From contig NZ_JACEHE010000044.1 in NCBI RefSeq assembly GCF_013778455.1, positions 1-46,104 of the forward strand: a stretch of 46,104 nt of DNA, given 5' to 3'. Under the pieces are notes generated by a model that saw only the letters and a list, made by a program, of their open reading frames with translations, searched no databases and was not told where the DNA came from. Below, one piece after another: positions 25,660 through 33,848 of this stretch. Within the stretch, counting starts at the first letter, position 1. Each line of letters opens with the position of its first letter. The position numbers were made by a program, and so were the translations under genes. The DNA comes from Streptomyces himalayensis subsp. himalayensis. Lineage in GTDB: Bacteria; Actinomycetota; Actinomycetes; Streptomycetales; Streptomycetaceae.

Positions 25660-26348
25660 AACTGGAGAACACCCTCAGCATCCCCGTCGCCGTGGAGGAC
25701 GCCTGGCGGGTCCTGCTCGACGTCGAGCGCGTCGCGCCCTGCGTTCCCGGCGCGACCCTCACGGCCAGCGACGGTGACGAACACCGCGGCAGGATCAAGG
25801 TCAAGCTGGGCCCGATCGGTCTCACCTACAACGGCACCGTCACCTTCCTGTCGCGCGACGAGCAGGCCCGGATCGTGGTCCTGGAAGCGGGCGGTCGGGA
25901 GGCGCGCGGAAACGGGACCGCGAAGGCCCTGGTGACCTGCCGCCTGACCGACGCCGGCGACGACCGCACCGACGTACACGTGGAGACCGAGCTCAACATC
26001 ACGGGCAAGCCGGCCCAGTTCGGCCGCGGCACGCTCGCCGAGGTGTCCGGAGCGCTGATGGACCGCTTCGCCGAGAACCTCGCCGCCGAACTCGCCGCGA
26101 ACGCCCCCGAGGCCCCGGCGTACCGCGCGGCGGACGCAGGTATGTCGCCGGAGGCCCCGGCCGGCTCACCGGAACGGATGCCCGGCGACGAGCACCCGGC
26201 CCCTGCCCGGCACACGCCTGCCGCCCCGCTCGACCTCATCGACGCCACCGGCGCCGGAGCGCTCAAACGCGTCGCACCGATCGCGGCTGCCGCCGCCCTG
26301 CTGATCTTCGCCCTCGGCCTGCTCGGCCGACGACGGCACCACCGGTGA
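25656..26348 (+). CDS. CoxG-like SRPBCC protein with C-terminal membrane anchor
   Basis: A 230-residue protein. Residues 1 to about 145 form a CoxG-type SRPBCC domain (MKLENTLSIPVAVEDAWRVL, VAPCVPGATL, KLGPIGLTYNGTV). A Pro/Ala-rich linker leads to a single hydrophobic span (RVAPIAAAAALLIFALGLLG) and a short basic tail. CoxG proteins anchor Mo-CO dehydrogenase at the membrane and are reported to handle menaquinone. Here, by analogy, it would tether this hydroxylase and feed electrons to the respiratory chain. It overlaps the small-subunit gene, which supports a complex. Its stop lies in a 20-bp-period duplication (26334-26369). Confidence 0.88.
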   Translation: MKLENTLSIPVAVEDAWRVLLDVERVAPCVPGATLTASDGDEHRGRIKVKLGPIGLTYNGTVTFLSRDEQARIVVLEAGGREARGNGTAKALVTCRLTDAGDDRTDVHVETELNITGKPAQFGRGTLAEVSGALMDRFAENLAAELAANAPEAPAYRAADAGMSPEAPAGSPERMPGDEHPAPARHTPAAPLDLIDATGAGALKRVAPIAAAAALLIFALGLLGRRRHHR

Positions 26349-26369
26349 CTCGTCGGCACCACCGGTGAC
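26334..26369. repeat. Short direct repeat at the CoxG-like stop
   Basis: CGGCACCACCGGTGAC occurs at 26334-26349 and 26354-26369. The stop codon lies in the first copy, so the second looks like a duplicated gene end. Confidence 0.7.
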
Positions 26370-26453
26370 CGGACCGCGCACGTCCGCCGCACCGTGAGCA
26401 CGCCCTCAGTACGCCCTGTCACGTCCTTCAACCCAGGAACGAGGTACACCACC

Positions 26454-27290
26454 ATGCCCGGACGAGTCGAAGGAAAAGTCGCCTTCATCACCGGCGCGGC
26501 GCGCGGCCAGGGACGCAGCCACGCGATCCGCCTCGCCGAGGAGGGCGCCGACATCATCGCCGTCGACGTCTGCAAGCAACTCGACGGCGTCACGTTCGCC
26601 ATGTCCACTCCGGAGGACCTGGAGGAGACGGTCAACCAGGTGCAGAAGCTGGGCCGGCGCATCGTCGCCGTACAGGCGGACGTACGCGACCACGACGCGC
26701 TCAAGGCCGCCGTGGACGACGGTGTGGCGCAGCTGGGCCGACTGGACATCGTCTGCGCCAACGCGGGCCTCGGCAGCGACGGCGCGCGCCTCCACGTCAT
26801 GGACGAGAAGACCTGGCGCGACATGATCGACGTCAACCTGACCGGCGTCTGGCTCACCACCAAGGTCTCCGTCCCGCACATCATCGCGGGCGGCAGGGGC
26901 GGCTCGGTCATCCTGACCAGCTCCGTCGGCGGTCTGCGCGGCCACGCGAACATCGGGCACTACATCGCCGCCAAGCACGGTGTCGTAGGCCTGATGCGCA
27001 CGCTCGCCTGGGAGCTGGGCGAGCACAACATCCGCGTCAACTCGCTCCATCCCACCCAGGTCAACACGCCGATGGTGATGCACGAGGAGACGTACCGGAT
27101 GTTCCGCCCGGACCTGGAGAACCCCACCGTCGACGACTTCGCCGCCGTCTCGCAGGGCATGCACCTGCTGCCCACCCCCTGGGTCGAGCCGCGCGACATC
27201 AGCAACGCGGTCCTCTACCTCGCCTCGGACGAGGGCCGCTTCGTCACCGGAGCCACGATGACCATCGACGCGGGAGCCATGCTGAAATGA
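26454..27290 (+). CDS. Mycofactocin-coupled type SDR oxidoreductase
   Basis: A 278-residue short-chain dehydrogenase. It begins GRVEGKVAFITGAARGQGRSHAIRLAEEGADIIAVD. After the second strand it has the extra segment CKQLDGVTFAMSTPEDLEETV, which marks the mycofactocin-linked SDR family (tightly held NAD, re-oxidised by mycofactocin). The active site is YIAAK with the upstream SSVGG serine. It likely oxidises a secondary alcohol. ATG 26454 is chosen over GTG 26394 because the conserved fold starts there. No mft biosynthesis genes are in this window. It overlaps the following P450 by 4 bp. Confidence 0.88.
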   Translation: MPGRVEGKVAFITGAARGQGRSHAIRLAEEGADIIAVDVCKQLDGVTFAMSTPEDLEETVNQVQKLGRRIVAVQADVRDHDALKAAVDDGVAQLGRLDIVCANAGLGSDGARLHVMDEKTWRDMIDVNLTGVWLTTKVSVPHIIAGGRGGSVILTSSVGGLRGHANIGHYIAAKHGVVGLMRTLAWELGEHNIRVNSLHPTQVNTPMVMHEETYRMFRPDLENPTVDDFAAVSQGMHLLPTPWVEPRDISNAVLYLASDEGRFVTGATMTIDAGAMLK

Positions 27291-28477
27291 CCACCGCCGA
27301 GCCCGTCTACTGGGACCCCTTCGACGCGGCACTCGCCCGCGACCCCTACCCCCTGTACGCCCGCCTGCGCGAGGAAGCCCCGCTCTACTACAACGACCGG
27401 CACGACTTCTACGCGGTCAGCCGGTACACCGACTGCCAGCGCGGCCTCGCCGACTGGCAGACCTTCTCCTCCGCGCGCGGCGACATCCTCGAGATCATCC
27501 AGGCCAACATCGAGCTTCCGCCGGGCACCCTGATCTTCGAGGATCCGCCCGTCCATGACATCCACCGTCGGCTGCTCGCCCGCCTCTTCACCCCGCGCCG
27601 GATCGCCCAACTGGAGCCGCAGATCCGGGCCTTCTGCGAGCGCGTGCTGGAACCCGTGGCCGGCGCCGAGCGGTTCGACCTCGTCGAGGCCGTCGGCGCC
27701 GAGATGCCGATGCGGGTGATCGGGATGCTCCTCGGTATCCCGGAAGCCGACCAGCCGACCTACCGCGACCGCACGGACGCCGCCCTGGAAACCGAGGACG
27801 GCGGCCGGATCGACCACGAGGAGATCCTGATCACCGAGGGTTTCCAGGAGTACCTCGAGTGGCGCAAGAAGCACCCCTCCGACGACCTCATGACCGAGCT
27901 CATGACCGCCGAGTTCGAGGACGAGACGGGGCAGCGGCGCACGCTCACCGACGAGGAGGTCCTCACCTACTGCTCGGTGGTGGCGGGCGCAGGCAACGAG
28001 ACGACGGGACGCCTGATCGGCTGGTTCGGCGCGCTGATGGCCCGCTACCCCGAGACCCGGCGGGAACTGGTCGCCGACCCCTCCCTCATCCCGAACGCCA
28101 TCGAGGAGATCCTGCGCTTCGAGCCGACCGGTCCGTTCACCGCCCGCTATGTGACCAAGGACGTGGAGTTCCACGGCGGCACCGTGCCGGCCGGCAGCGC
28201 CATCCTCTTCATCCAGGCCGCCGCCAACCGCGATCCCCGGCGCTTCGACGACCCCGACCGGTTCGACATCCACCGGGTCTCCCAGCACATGTCGTTCGGC
28301 GTCGGCGCCCACTACTGCCTGGGTGCCGCGCTGGCCCGTCTGGAAGGAAAGGTGGCGGCGGAGGAGATCCTGCGGCGCTTCCCGGACTGGGAGGTGGACT
28401 GGGACGCCGCGGAGCTGGCCCAGACCTCCACCGTGAGGGGCTGGAAGACGCTGCCGCTCGTCATCCGAGGAGCCTGA
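27287..28477 (+). CDS. Cytochrome P450 (class I, with adjacent ferredoxin)
   Basis: A 396-residue soluble P450. The I-helix is AGAGNETTGRLIG (oxygen-activating Thr), the K-helix EEILR has its Glu and Arg, and the heme-ligand loop FGVGAHYCLGAALARLE has its Cys at about 344. It overlaps the mycofactocin-type SDR gene (ATGA) and is followed by a ferredoxin gene. This suggests hydroxylation of a substrate whose alcohol is then oxidised by the SDR. The sequence resembles actinobacterial P450s linked to catabolism rather than antibiotic tailoring; the substrate is unknown. Confidence 0.93.
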   Translation: MTTAEPVYWDPFDAALARDPYPLYARLREEAPLYYNDRHDFYAVSRYTDCQRGLADWQTFSSARGDILEIIQANIELPPGTLIFEDPPVHDIHRRLLARLFTPRRIAQLEPQIRAFCERVLEPVAGAERFDLVEAVGAEMPMRVIGMLLGIPEADQPTYRDRTDAALETEDGGRIDHEEILITEGFQEYLEWRKKHPSDDLMTELMTAEFEDETGQRRTLTDEEVLTYCSVVAGAGNETTGRLIGWFGALMARYPETRRELVADPSLIPNAIEEILRFEPTGPFTARYVTKDVEFHGGTVPAGSAILFIQAAANRDPRRFDDPDRFDIHRVSQHMSFGVGAHYCLGAALARLEGKVAAEEILRRFPDWEVDWDAAELAQTSTVRGWKTLPLVIRGA

Positions 28478-28501
28478 GGAGCTGAGCGGCTGAGGAGCCT
28501 G

Positions 28502-28738
28502 ATGATGACGGATCGTTGGAAAGTCACGGTCGACCCGCGGGTGTGTGTCCGTACGGGGCTGTGCGCGGCCTCCGCGCCGAAGGAGTTCGAACTCGACGAA
28601 CGCGGACAGGGTCGCGCGACCTCCGAGACCCTGCCCGCCTCGGAGGAGGTCCTCGAAGTCGCCGAGTCCTGCCCGATCGAGGCGATCTCCATCGCCGACG
28701 CGGACACCGGGAAAGCGATCTTTCCGCCGGAGTCATGA
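28502..28738 (+). CDS. 3Fe-4S ferredoxin for the P450
   Basis: A 78-residue ferredoxin with the pattern C-VRTGL-C and a distant CPIEAI cysteine. This is the three-cysteine arrangement of actinobacterial P450 redox partners, where the fourth ligand is replaced. Two ATGs in a row (28502, 28505) can serve as the start. It lies 24 bases after the P450. No ferredoxin reductase gene is adjacent, so one must be supplied from elsewhere. A terminator-like hairpin follows. Confidence 0.93.
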   Translation: MMTDRWKVTVDPRVCVRTGLCAASAPKEFELDERGQGRATSETLPASEEVLEVAESCPIEAISIADADTGKAIFPPES

Positions 28739-28744
28739 ACGTGG

Positions 28745-28788
28745 GGCCGGGCGGCTCATGGGACATCGCATTCCGTACCGCCCCGGCC
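28745..28788 (+). terminator. Hairpin terminator ending the Mo-hydroxylase/P450 operon
   Basis: GGCCGGGCGG (28745-28754) pairs with CCGCCCCGGCC (28778-28788) with one bulge. It is followed by TGATTCTTTCC and begins six bases after the ferredoxin stop. Confidence 0.65.
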
Positions 28789-28946
28789 TGATTCTTTCCG
28801 GGCCCGTCGTTCGGTAGTCCCCTTGAGAAGGGAAACGCGTGCGCCGAAAGCAGTCAGCCGTGCGCCGACGGATGGTGCTGTCGGCCTTCTCGCCATGCGT
28901 CCGCCGAGAGCATACGGCGGGATCGTTGAACGCCCGGATCGCGCAC

Positions 28947-28966
28947 CTGCCTGATTGCTAAGGCAG
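28947..28966. promoter_or_regulatory. Palindrome CTGCCT-N8-AGGCAG upstream of the TetR gene
   Basis: Perfect 6-bp arms flank GATTGCTA, about 100 bp ahead of the TetR start. The size fits a TetR operator, likely autoregulatory. Apart from this and the terminator, nothing else is seen in the gene-free stretch 28739-29062. Confidence 0.5.
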
Positions 28967-29062
28967 TTGACTTCGCCGATGTGGCGTGATTCGATGCCCG
29001 CCGTAAGACGGAAATTCCGTTCTCGATCATGTGAAACGTCACTCTCCAAGGGGTTCGGTGTC

Positions 29063-29728
29063 GTGGTGCAACCGTCCGTGAAGGAGCAGATCGTCCTGGC
29101 TGCCGAGCGCCTGTTCGCCGAGCATGGCCTCGACGGGGCGTCCCTGCGCCAGATCAGCGCGGCCGCCGGGAACGGCAACAACACGGCAGTCCAGTACCAC
29201 TTCGGCTCGAAGGAACGCCTGGTCCAGGAGATCTTCGAGTACCGTCTGCCGGGCCTGAACGAGCGACGCAGGCTGCTGGTCGCCCGTCGGCGCCCGGACG
29301 ACCTCAGGTCGTGGGTGGAGTGCCACATCCTGCCGATCCTGGAACAGGGCGAGCAGGAGGGCAGCCACTACCTGAGCTTCGTCGCGATGCTGCAGCAGTA
29401 CGGCCGCAGGGACGTCTTCGAGCGTCTCCCCGGCGAGCTGAGCCGGCCCACGACCGACTTCGTCGAGCGCGTCGGCGCGCTGCTGGGGCACATTCCCGAA
29501 CCCCTGCGCAGCCACCGCATCGCACAGGCCCTGGCGTTCGGCGTGCACGCCGCGTCTGAACGCGAGCGGACCCGTGAACGCGGTGGGAACGTGCTGCCGT
29601 TCGCCGTTCATGTCGGGGACCTGCTCGACGGCCTGGTCGGCTTCCTCGAAGCCCCCGTGTCCCCGGCGACATCGTCCGTGGCCGGGGAGACCGACCTGCC
29701 GGCACTGGCCCTGCCGCTCCACCCGTGA
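29063..29728 (+). CDS. TetR-family regulator heading the oxidoreductase operon
   Basis: A protein of about 221 residues. The HTH is ASLRQISAAAGNGNNTAVQYHFGSKERLVQEIF, a form common to TetR proteins near steroid or terpene genes. The frame is open from 28955 but the N-terminal addition is unconserved; GTG 29063 or 29066 directly precedes the domain. It points the same way as the following operon, with a 41-bp gap, so it may be part of it and control it through the palindrome upstream. Confidence 0.85.
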   Translation: MVQPSVKEQIVLAAERLFAEHGLDGASLRQISAAAGNGNNTAVQYHFGSKERLVQEIFEYRLPGLNERRRLLVARRRPDDLRSWVECHILPILEQGEQEGSHYLSFVAMLQQYGRRDVFERLPGELSRPTTDFVERVGALLGHIPEPLRSHRIAQALAFGVHAASERERTRERGGNVLPFAVHVGDLLDGLVGFLEAPVSPATSSVAGETDLPALALPLHP

Positions 29729-29769
29729 GCATCCGCCTTCCCATCGGCGAGCAGAGGAAGGACCGTCCG

Positions 29770-30555
29770 ATGAGCATCGATCTGCACAACGCCGTGGCGG
29801 TGATCACCGGCGCCGGCAGCGGGATCGGCCGCGCCACCGCCCACGCCTTCGCCCGGCGCGGCGCGCGGGTGGTGGTCACCGACCTCGTCGGCGAGCGGGC
29901 GCACTCCGTCGCCGACGAACTCGGCTCCCACGGCGTCGCCACGGTGTGCGACGTCACCAGCCTCGACGACCTGCAAGCGGTCCGGGACCTGGCCCTCGAC
30001 CACTTCGGCCGCATCGACCTGATCATGAACAACGTCGGGATCCTGGCCGTCGGCCCCGTCGAGGACATCCCCCTCCACGCGTGGCAACGCGTCGTCGACG
30101 TCAATCTGCTGAGCGTGGTGCGCAGCAACCTCGTGTTCCTCCCGGTCCTGTTGGAGCAGGGGGCGGGCCACGTGGTCAACACCGCCTCCACGGCGGGCCT
30201 GTTGCCCTACGGATTCGACCGACTGCCGTACACCGCGACCAAGCATGCGGTCGTCGGGCTGTCCGAGGCGCTCGCGCTGTACCTGCGCCCGCGCGGCATC
30301 GGCGTCTCGTGCCTGTGCCCGGCCGGCGTGGCCACCAACATCGTCGAGCAGATCGCCTTCTACGGGCAGCCGGCGCCGCCCCGCGGGCCGAGCTTCCCTG
30401 TCCTCGATGCCGACTCGGTCGGTGAACTCGTCGCCGACGGCGTCACGCAGAACCGCTTCCTCATACTCACCGCACAGGAGGCCGCCGACGAACTTCGCGA
30501 GCGCGGACGTGATGTCGACGCCTACCTGTCCCGTCTGACGAAGGACGTCCCATGA
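29770..30555 (+). CDS. SDR-family oxidoreductase
   Basis: A 261-residue classical SDR. The cofactor motif is GAGSGIGRAT, the NNVG motif (IMNNVGIL) is present, and the active site is NTASTAGL then YTATK. ATG 29770 has AGGAAGGA eight bases upstream; the longer frame from GTG 29725 adds only 15 residues. It overlaps the next SDR gene (ATGA). It likely interconverts an alcohol and ketone in the pathway of this operon; the substrate is unknown. Confidence 0.9.
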   Translation: MSIDLHNAVAVITGAGSGIGRATAHAFARRGARVVVTDLVGERAHSVADELGSHGVATVCDVTSLDDLQAVRDLALDHFGRIDLIMNNVGILAVGPVEDIPLHAWQRVVDVNLLSVVRSNLVFLPVLLEQGAGHVVNTASTAGLLPYGFDRLPYTATKHAVVGLSEALALYLRPRGIGVSCLCPAGVATNIVEQIAFYGQPAPPRGPSFPVLDADSVGELVADGVTQNRFLILTAQEAADELRERGRDVDAYLSRLTKDVP

Positions 30556-31328
30556 GCAGCACACTCGACAGGCTTCGCCTGGACGGCAAGGTCGCCGTCG
30601 TCACCGGCGGTGCCGGCGCCATCGGCCAGGTCTACGGCCGGGCGCTGGCCGAGGCCGGCGCCGCCGTCGTACTGGCGGATCTCAACGGCGAAGGCGCCGA
30701 GAGCGCCGCCTCGGCCCTGGCCTCCGATGGTCTGCACGCGCTCGGCGTGCAGGTCGACATCACCGACCGCGCCTCGGCGGCCGACATGGCCAAGAAGACG
30801 GCCGCCGCCTTCGGCGGCATCGACATCCTGGTGAACAACGCCGCGCTCATGGCCGAGATCCCCCAGGTCGACATCCTCGACCTGCCCATGGACTGGTTCG
30901 ACCGGGTCATGCGCGTGAACGTGTTCGGCGCGGTCGTGTGCGCGGGAGCAGTCAAGGCGTCGATGGCCGAGCGCGGCGGCGGACGGATCATCAACCAGGT
31001 GTCCGCCGGCGCCTTCATGGGCGGAGGCGTCTACGGGATCAGCAAGCTCGCCCTGGTCAACCTCACCGTCGGCCTCGCACGCTCGCTCGGCCCGCTGGGC
31101 ATCAACGTCAACGCCATCGCGCCCGGCCTGGTCGAGAACGAACCGGGCCTGCGCAGCCTGCCGGCCGACCATCCCGCACGCGCCGCGCTGGCGGCGTCGA
31201 TCCCGGGCAAGAAGTCCGCGCCCGCGGAAGACCTGCTCGGCACGCTGCTCCTGCTGGCCTCCCCTGCCGGCGAGTGGATCAACGGTCAGGCGATCAGCGT
31301 CGACGGCGGCTGGGTCACGCGGCTGTGA
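30552..31328 (+). CDS. SDR-family oxidoreductase
   Basis: A 258-residue SDR with GGAGAIGQVYGRALAEAG, LVNNAALM, QVSAGAF and the catalytic YGISK. The C-terminus INGQAISVDGGW is typical of classical SDRs. The cofactor loop has Ala-Ile-Gly after two glycines, consistent with NAD(H) use via Asp in LADLNG. It is coupled to the previous SDR, so the two may handle successive alcohols or stereoisomers of one substrate. Confidence 0.92.
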   Translation: MSSTLDRLRLDGKVAVVTGGAGAIGQVYGRALAEAGAAVVLADLNGEGAESAASALASDGLHALGVQVDITDRASAADMAKKTAAAFGGIDILVNNAALMAEIPQVDILDLPMDWFDRVMRVNVFGAVVCAGAVKASMAERGGGRIINQVSAGAFMGGGVYGISKLALVNLTVGLARSLGPLGINVNAIAPGLVENEPGLRSLPADHPARAALAASIPGKKSAPAEDLLGTLLLLASPAGEWINGQAISVDGGWVTRL

Positions 31329-31392
31329 CCGGCATATCCCTGCCACGCACGGGCCGGAGCATCCGAAAGGGCGCGCAGAGGAAGGGACATCC

Positions 31393-32220
31393 ATGACACG
31401 AGTCGGCTTCATCGGGCTGGGCAGCCAAGGTGCGCCGATGGCCCGCCGCATCACGGAGGAGTCGTTTCCCCTGACGCTGTGGGCACGTCGCCGCGCGTCC
31501 ACGGATGCGTTCGCCGACACCGCTGCCACCGTGGCCGCCACACCGGCCGAGCTGGGGGCCGCGAGCGACATCGTGTGCCTGTGCGTCGTCGCCGACGCCG
31601 ACGTCGAGGACGTGCTCCTACGGCCCGACGGCGTCCTGGCGGGCATGGCTCCCGGTGGAGTCGTCGCCATCCACTCGACGATTCACCCCGACACCTGCTG
31701 GCACATCGCCGACGAGGCCGCCAAGCGCGAGGTCGCCGTCGTGGACGCCCCGGTCAGCGGCGGGGGCGGTGCCGCCACGGAACGCAGGCTCCTGGTGATG
31801 GCCGGCGGACAGGAGCCCGACGTCGCACGCTGCCGCCCGGTGTTCGAGACCTTCGCCGACCCGGTGATCCACCTCGGCCCATTGGGCACCGGCCAACTCG
31901 CCAAGGTGCTCAACAACTTGGTGTTCACCGCGCAGGTCGGCCTGTCACTGGACACCTTCTCCTTCGCCGACGGTCTCGGCATGGACCGCGCCGCGGTAGC
32001 GCAGGTGCTGGCGCACGGCAGCGGCGGCAGCCGGGCGGCGGCCATTCTGGCCGCGTCGGGCTTCAACACCGCCGGGCTGCGCCAGGCCCTGCCGCTGCTG
32101 CGCAAGGACGTCGGCATCATGCTCGACGTCGCCGATACGGCCGAAAACCCCCGGCCCCAGACGCTCGCGGACCTCGCCGCGCACACCCTGTCGGCACTGG
32201 ACGAGCCTCTGGCGCCCTGA
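31393..32220 (+). CDS. 3-hydroxyisobutyrate dehydrogenase-like beta-hydroxyacid dehydrogenase
   Basis: A 275-residue protein of the beta-hydroxyacid dehydrogenase family. The N-terminal Rossmann motif is VGFIGLGSQGAPMARR, the substrate loop is DAPVSGGGGAATERRLLVMAGG, and the catalytic lysine lies in GTGQLAKVLNN (about K171). It should oxidise a 3-hydroxyacid to the semialdehyde or reduce the reverse. The aldehyde dehydrogenase encoded next fits such a semialdehyde product. The start has an AGAGGAAGG site. Confidence 0.9.
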   Translation: MTRVGFIGLGSQGAPMARRITEESFPLTLWARRRASTDAFADTAATVAATPAELGAASDIVCLCVVADADVEDVLLRPDGVLAGMAPGGVVAIHSTIHPDTCWHIADEAAKREVAVVDAPVSGGGGAATERRLLVMAGGQEPDVARCRPVFETFADPVIHLGPLGTGQLAKVLNNLVFTAQVGLSLDTFSFADGLGMDRAAVAQVLAHGSGGSRAAAILAASGFNTAGLRQALPLLRKDVGIMLDVADTAENPRPQTLADLAAHTLSALDEPLAP

Positions 32221-32333
32221 GCACCGCACCCATCGCGTGTCGGACCCGTCCGCCGCGCCGCACGGCGCGGACGCCCCATGAACGGCGGCTCCCGCGCACC
32301 GCCCCATCCGGACGAGAACAAGGCGGAACCGAC

Positions 32334-33815
32334 ATGACTTCCTCCACAACCGTGTCCCACGACCTCGGCACCACCGGCCCCCTCGTCGACGGCACCTGGC
32401 TCGACCGGACGTCAGCCGGCCAGATGGACCACATCAACCCCGCGACCGCCCGTGCGAACGGCACCGTACTGTTGAGCGGACCGCAGGAGGTCGACGCAGC
32501 CGTCGCCGCGGCCAAAGCAGCCTTTCCCTCATGGCGGGCGATGTCCCCGGACGAACGCCGACGCATCCTCCAGCGCGTGGAGGAACTGATGCGGGAGCGC
32601 GTCCCCGAGCTCGGGCGGCTCAACACCCTCGAACTCGGCGTCCCGTTCACGACGTCCGCGGCCCTGGCCTACCTGTGTGCAGGATGGTTCGGCTACTACG
32701 CAGGCTGGGCCGACAAGATCGAGGGCGCGACGATTCCGCCGAGCCCGCGGATGGTCCCGGGCCTCGACTACACCGTCCCGGAACCGTACGGGGTCATCGG
32801 AATCATCCTGACCTGGAACGGTCCGATCATGTCGGTCGGCATGAAGATCGCTCCCGCGCTCGCCGCCGGGAACTGCGTTGTGGTCAAGTCCCCCGACCTG
32901 GCCCCTTTCACCGTGGCCCGGTTCGCCGAGATCGCCCTGGAGGCCGGGCTCCCGCCCGGAGTGCTGCACATCGTGCCCGGCGGCCCCGAGGCCGGCGACC
33001 GGCTGGTCCGCCACCCCGACGTCGCGAAGATCTCCTTCACCGGAGGGATCCCGACCGCGAAGAAGATCCTCGACGCGGCCCGCCACACCCTCAAGCCGGT
33101 CCTGCTGGAACTGGGTGGCAAGACGGCCAACGTCGTCTTCCCCGACGCGGATCTCGACGCGGCCGTCGCGGAGACGGTCCGGTCCTGCTACACCCTCTCC
33201 GGACAGGGCTGCAACCTCACCACCCGCATGCTGGTCCACCGCGACGTCTACGACCGGGTGGTCCGCTCCACCGCCGAGGCGGCGGCCGCGCTGCGCGTCG
33301 GGGACCCCTTCGACCAGGGCACGGCACTCGGCCCGGTCATCGGCAAGACGGCCCACGAGCGCATCCTCGGCATGATCGAACGGGCGGCCAAGGACAGCAG
33401 GGTGGTCGTCGGTGGCCGCCCCGCCGACCCATCGGCGCTGGCACCGGAGATCCGTGACGGTTACTTCATCGAACCGACGGTCCTGGCCGACGTGGACCCG
33501 CACAGCGAGGTGGGCCAGCAGGAGGTGTTCGGCCCGGTGCTGTCGGTCATCCCCTTCGACAGCGAGGACGAGGCGGTCGAGCTGGCCAACTCCACGCCCT
33601 ACGGCCTCGGCACCGCCGTACAGACCCGTGACGTGTCGCGGGTGCAGCGCATCGTGCCCCTGCTCCAGTCGGGCACCGTGCTCGTCAACGGTGCCTCGGG
33701 CCAGCCGCCGGGCGCCCCGTTCGGCGGCTACAAGCACAGCGGCTACGGCCGCGAAGGCGGCAAGGAGGGCCTCTACGAGTTCCTCCAGACCAAGAACGTC
33801 TTCATCCGCGCATGA
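32334..33815 (+). CDS. Aldehyde dehydrogenase family protein
   Basis: A 493-residue ALDH of normal length. It carries EPYGVIGIILTWNGPIMS, KISFTGGIPTAKKIL, the general base in LLELGGKTANVV (about E259) and the nucleophile in SGQGCNLTTR (about C293). It oxidises an aldehyde to an acid with NAD(P). The frame extends upstream to 31479, but that part is a shadow of the preceding gene. Placed after SDRs and the hydroxyacid dehydrogenase, it would complete alcohol-to-acid oxidation in this operon. Confidence 0.95.
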   Translation: MTSSTTVSHDLGTTGPLVDGTWLDRTSAGQMDHINPATARANGTVLLSGPQEVDAAVAAAKAAFPSWRAMSPDERRRILQRVEELMRERVPELGRLNTLELGVPFTTSAALAYLCAGWFGYYAGWADKIEGATIPPSPRMVPGLDYTVPEPYGVIGIILTWNGPIMSVGMKIAPALAAGNCVVVKSPDLAPFTVARFAEIALEAGLPPGVLHIVPGGPEAGDRLVRHPDVAKISFTGGIPTAKKILDAARHTLKPVLLELGGKTANVVFPDADLDAAVAETVRSCYTLSGQGCNLTTRMLVHRDVYDRVVRSTAEAAAALRVGDPFDQGTALGPVIGKTAHERILGMIERAAKDSRVVVGGRPADPSALAPEIRDGYFIEPTVLADVDPHSEVGQQEVFGPVLSVIPFDSEDEAVELANSTPYGLGTAVQTRDVSRVQRIVPLLQSGTVLVNGASGQPPGAPFGGYKHSGYGREGGKEGLYEFLQTKNVFIRA

Positions 33816-33848
33816 GGACATCCCGAACCCGGGCCTCAGGAGGCACCC

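Noticed and set aside
21890..26348. Aerobic carbon monoxide dehydrogenase (CoxMSL)
   Set aside because: The large subunit has AYRGPWQYE where form I CO dehydrogenase needs AYxCSFR, and it also lacks the form II AYRGAGR loop; a different Mo-hydroxylase is more likely.
31479..32333. N-terminal extension of the aldehyde dehydrogenase frame
   Set aside because: The extension lies over the beta-hydroxyacid dehydrogenase gene and is Arg/Gly low-complexity; the ALDH fold begins at ATG 32334.
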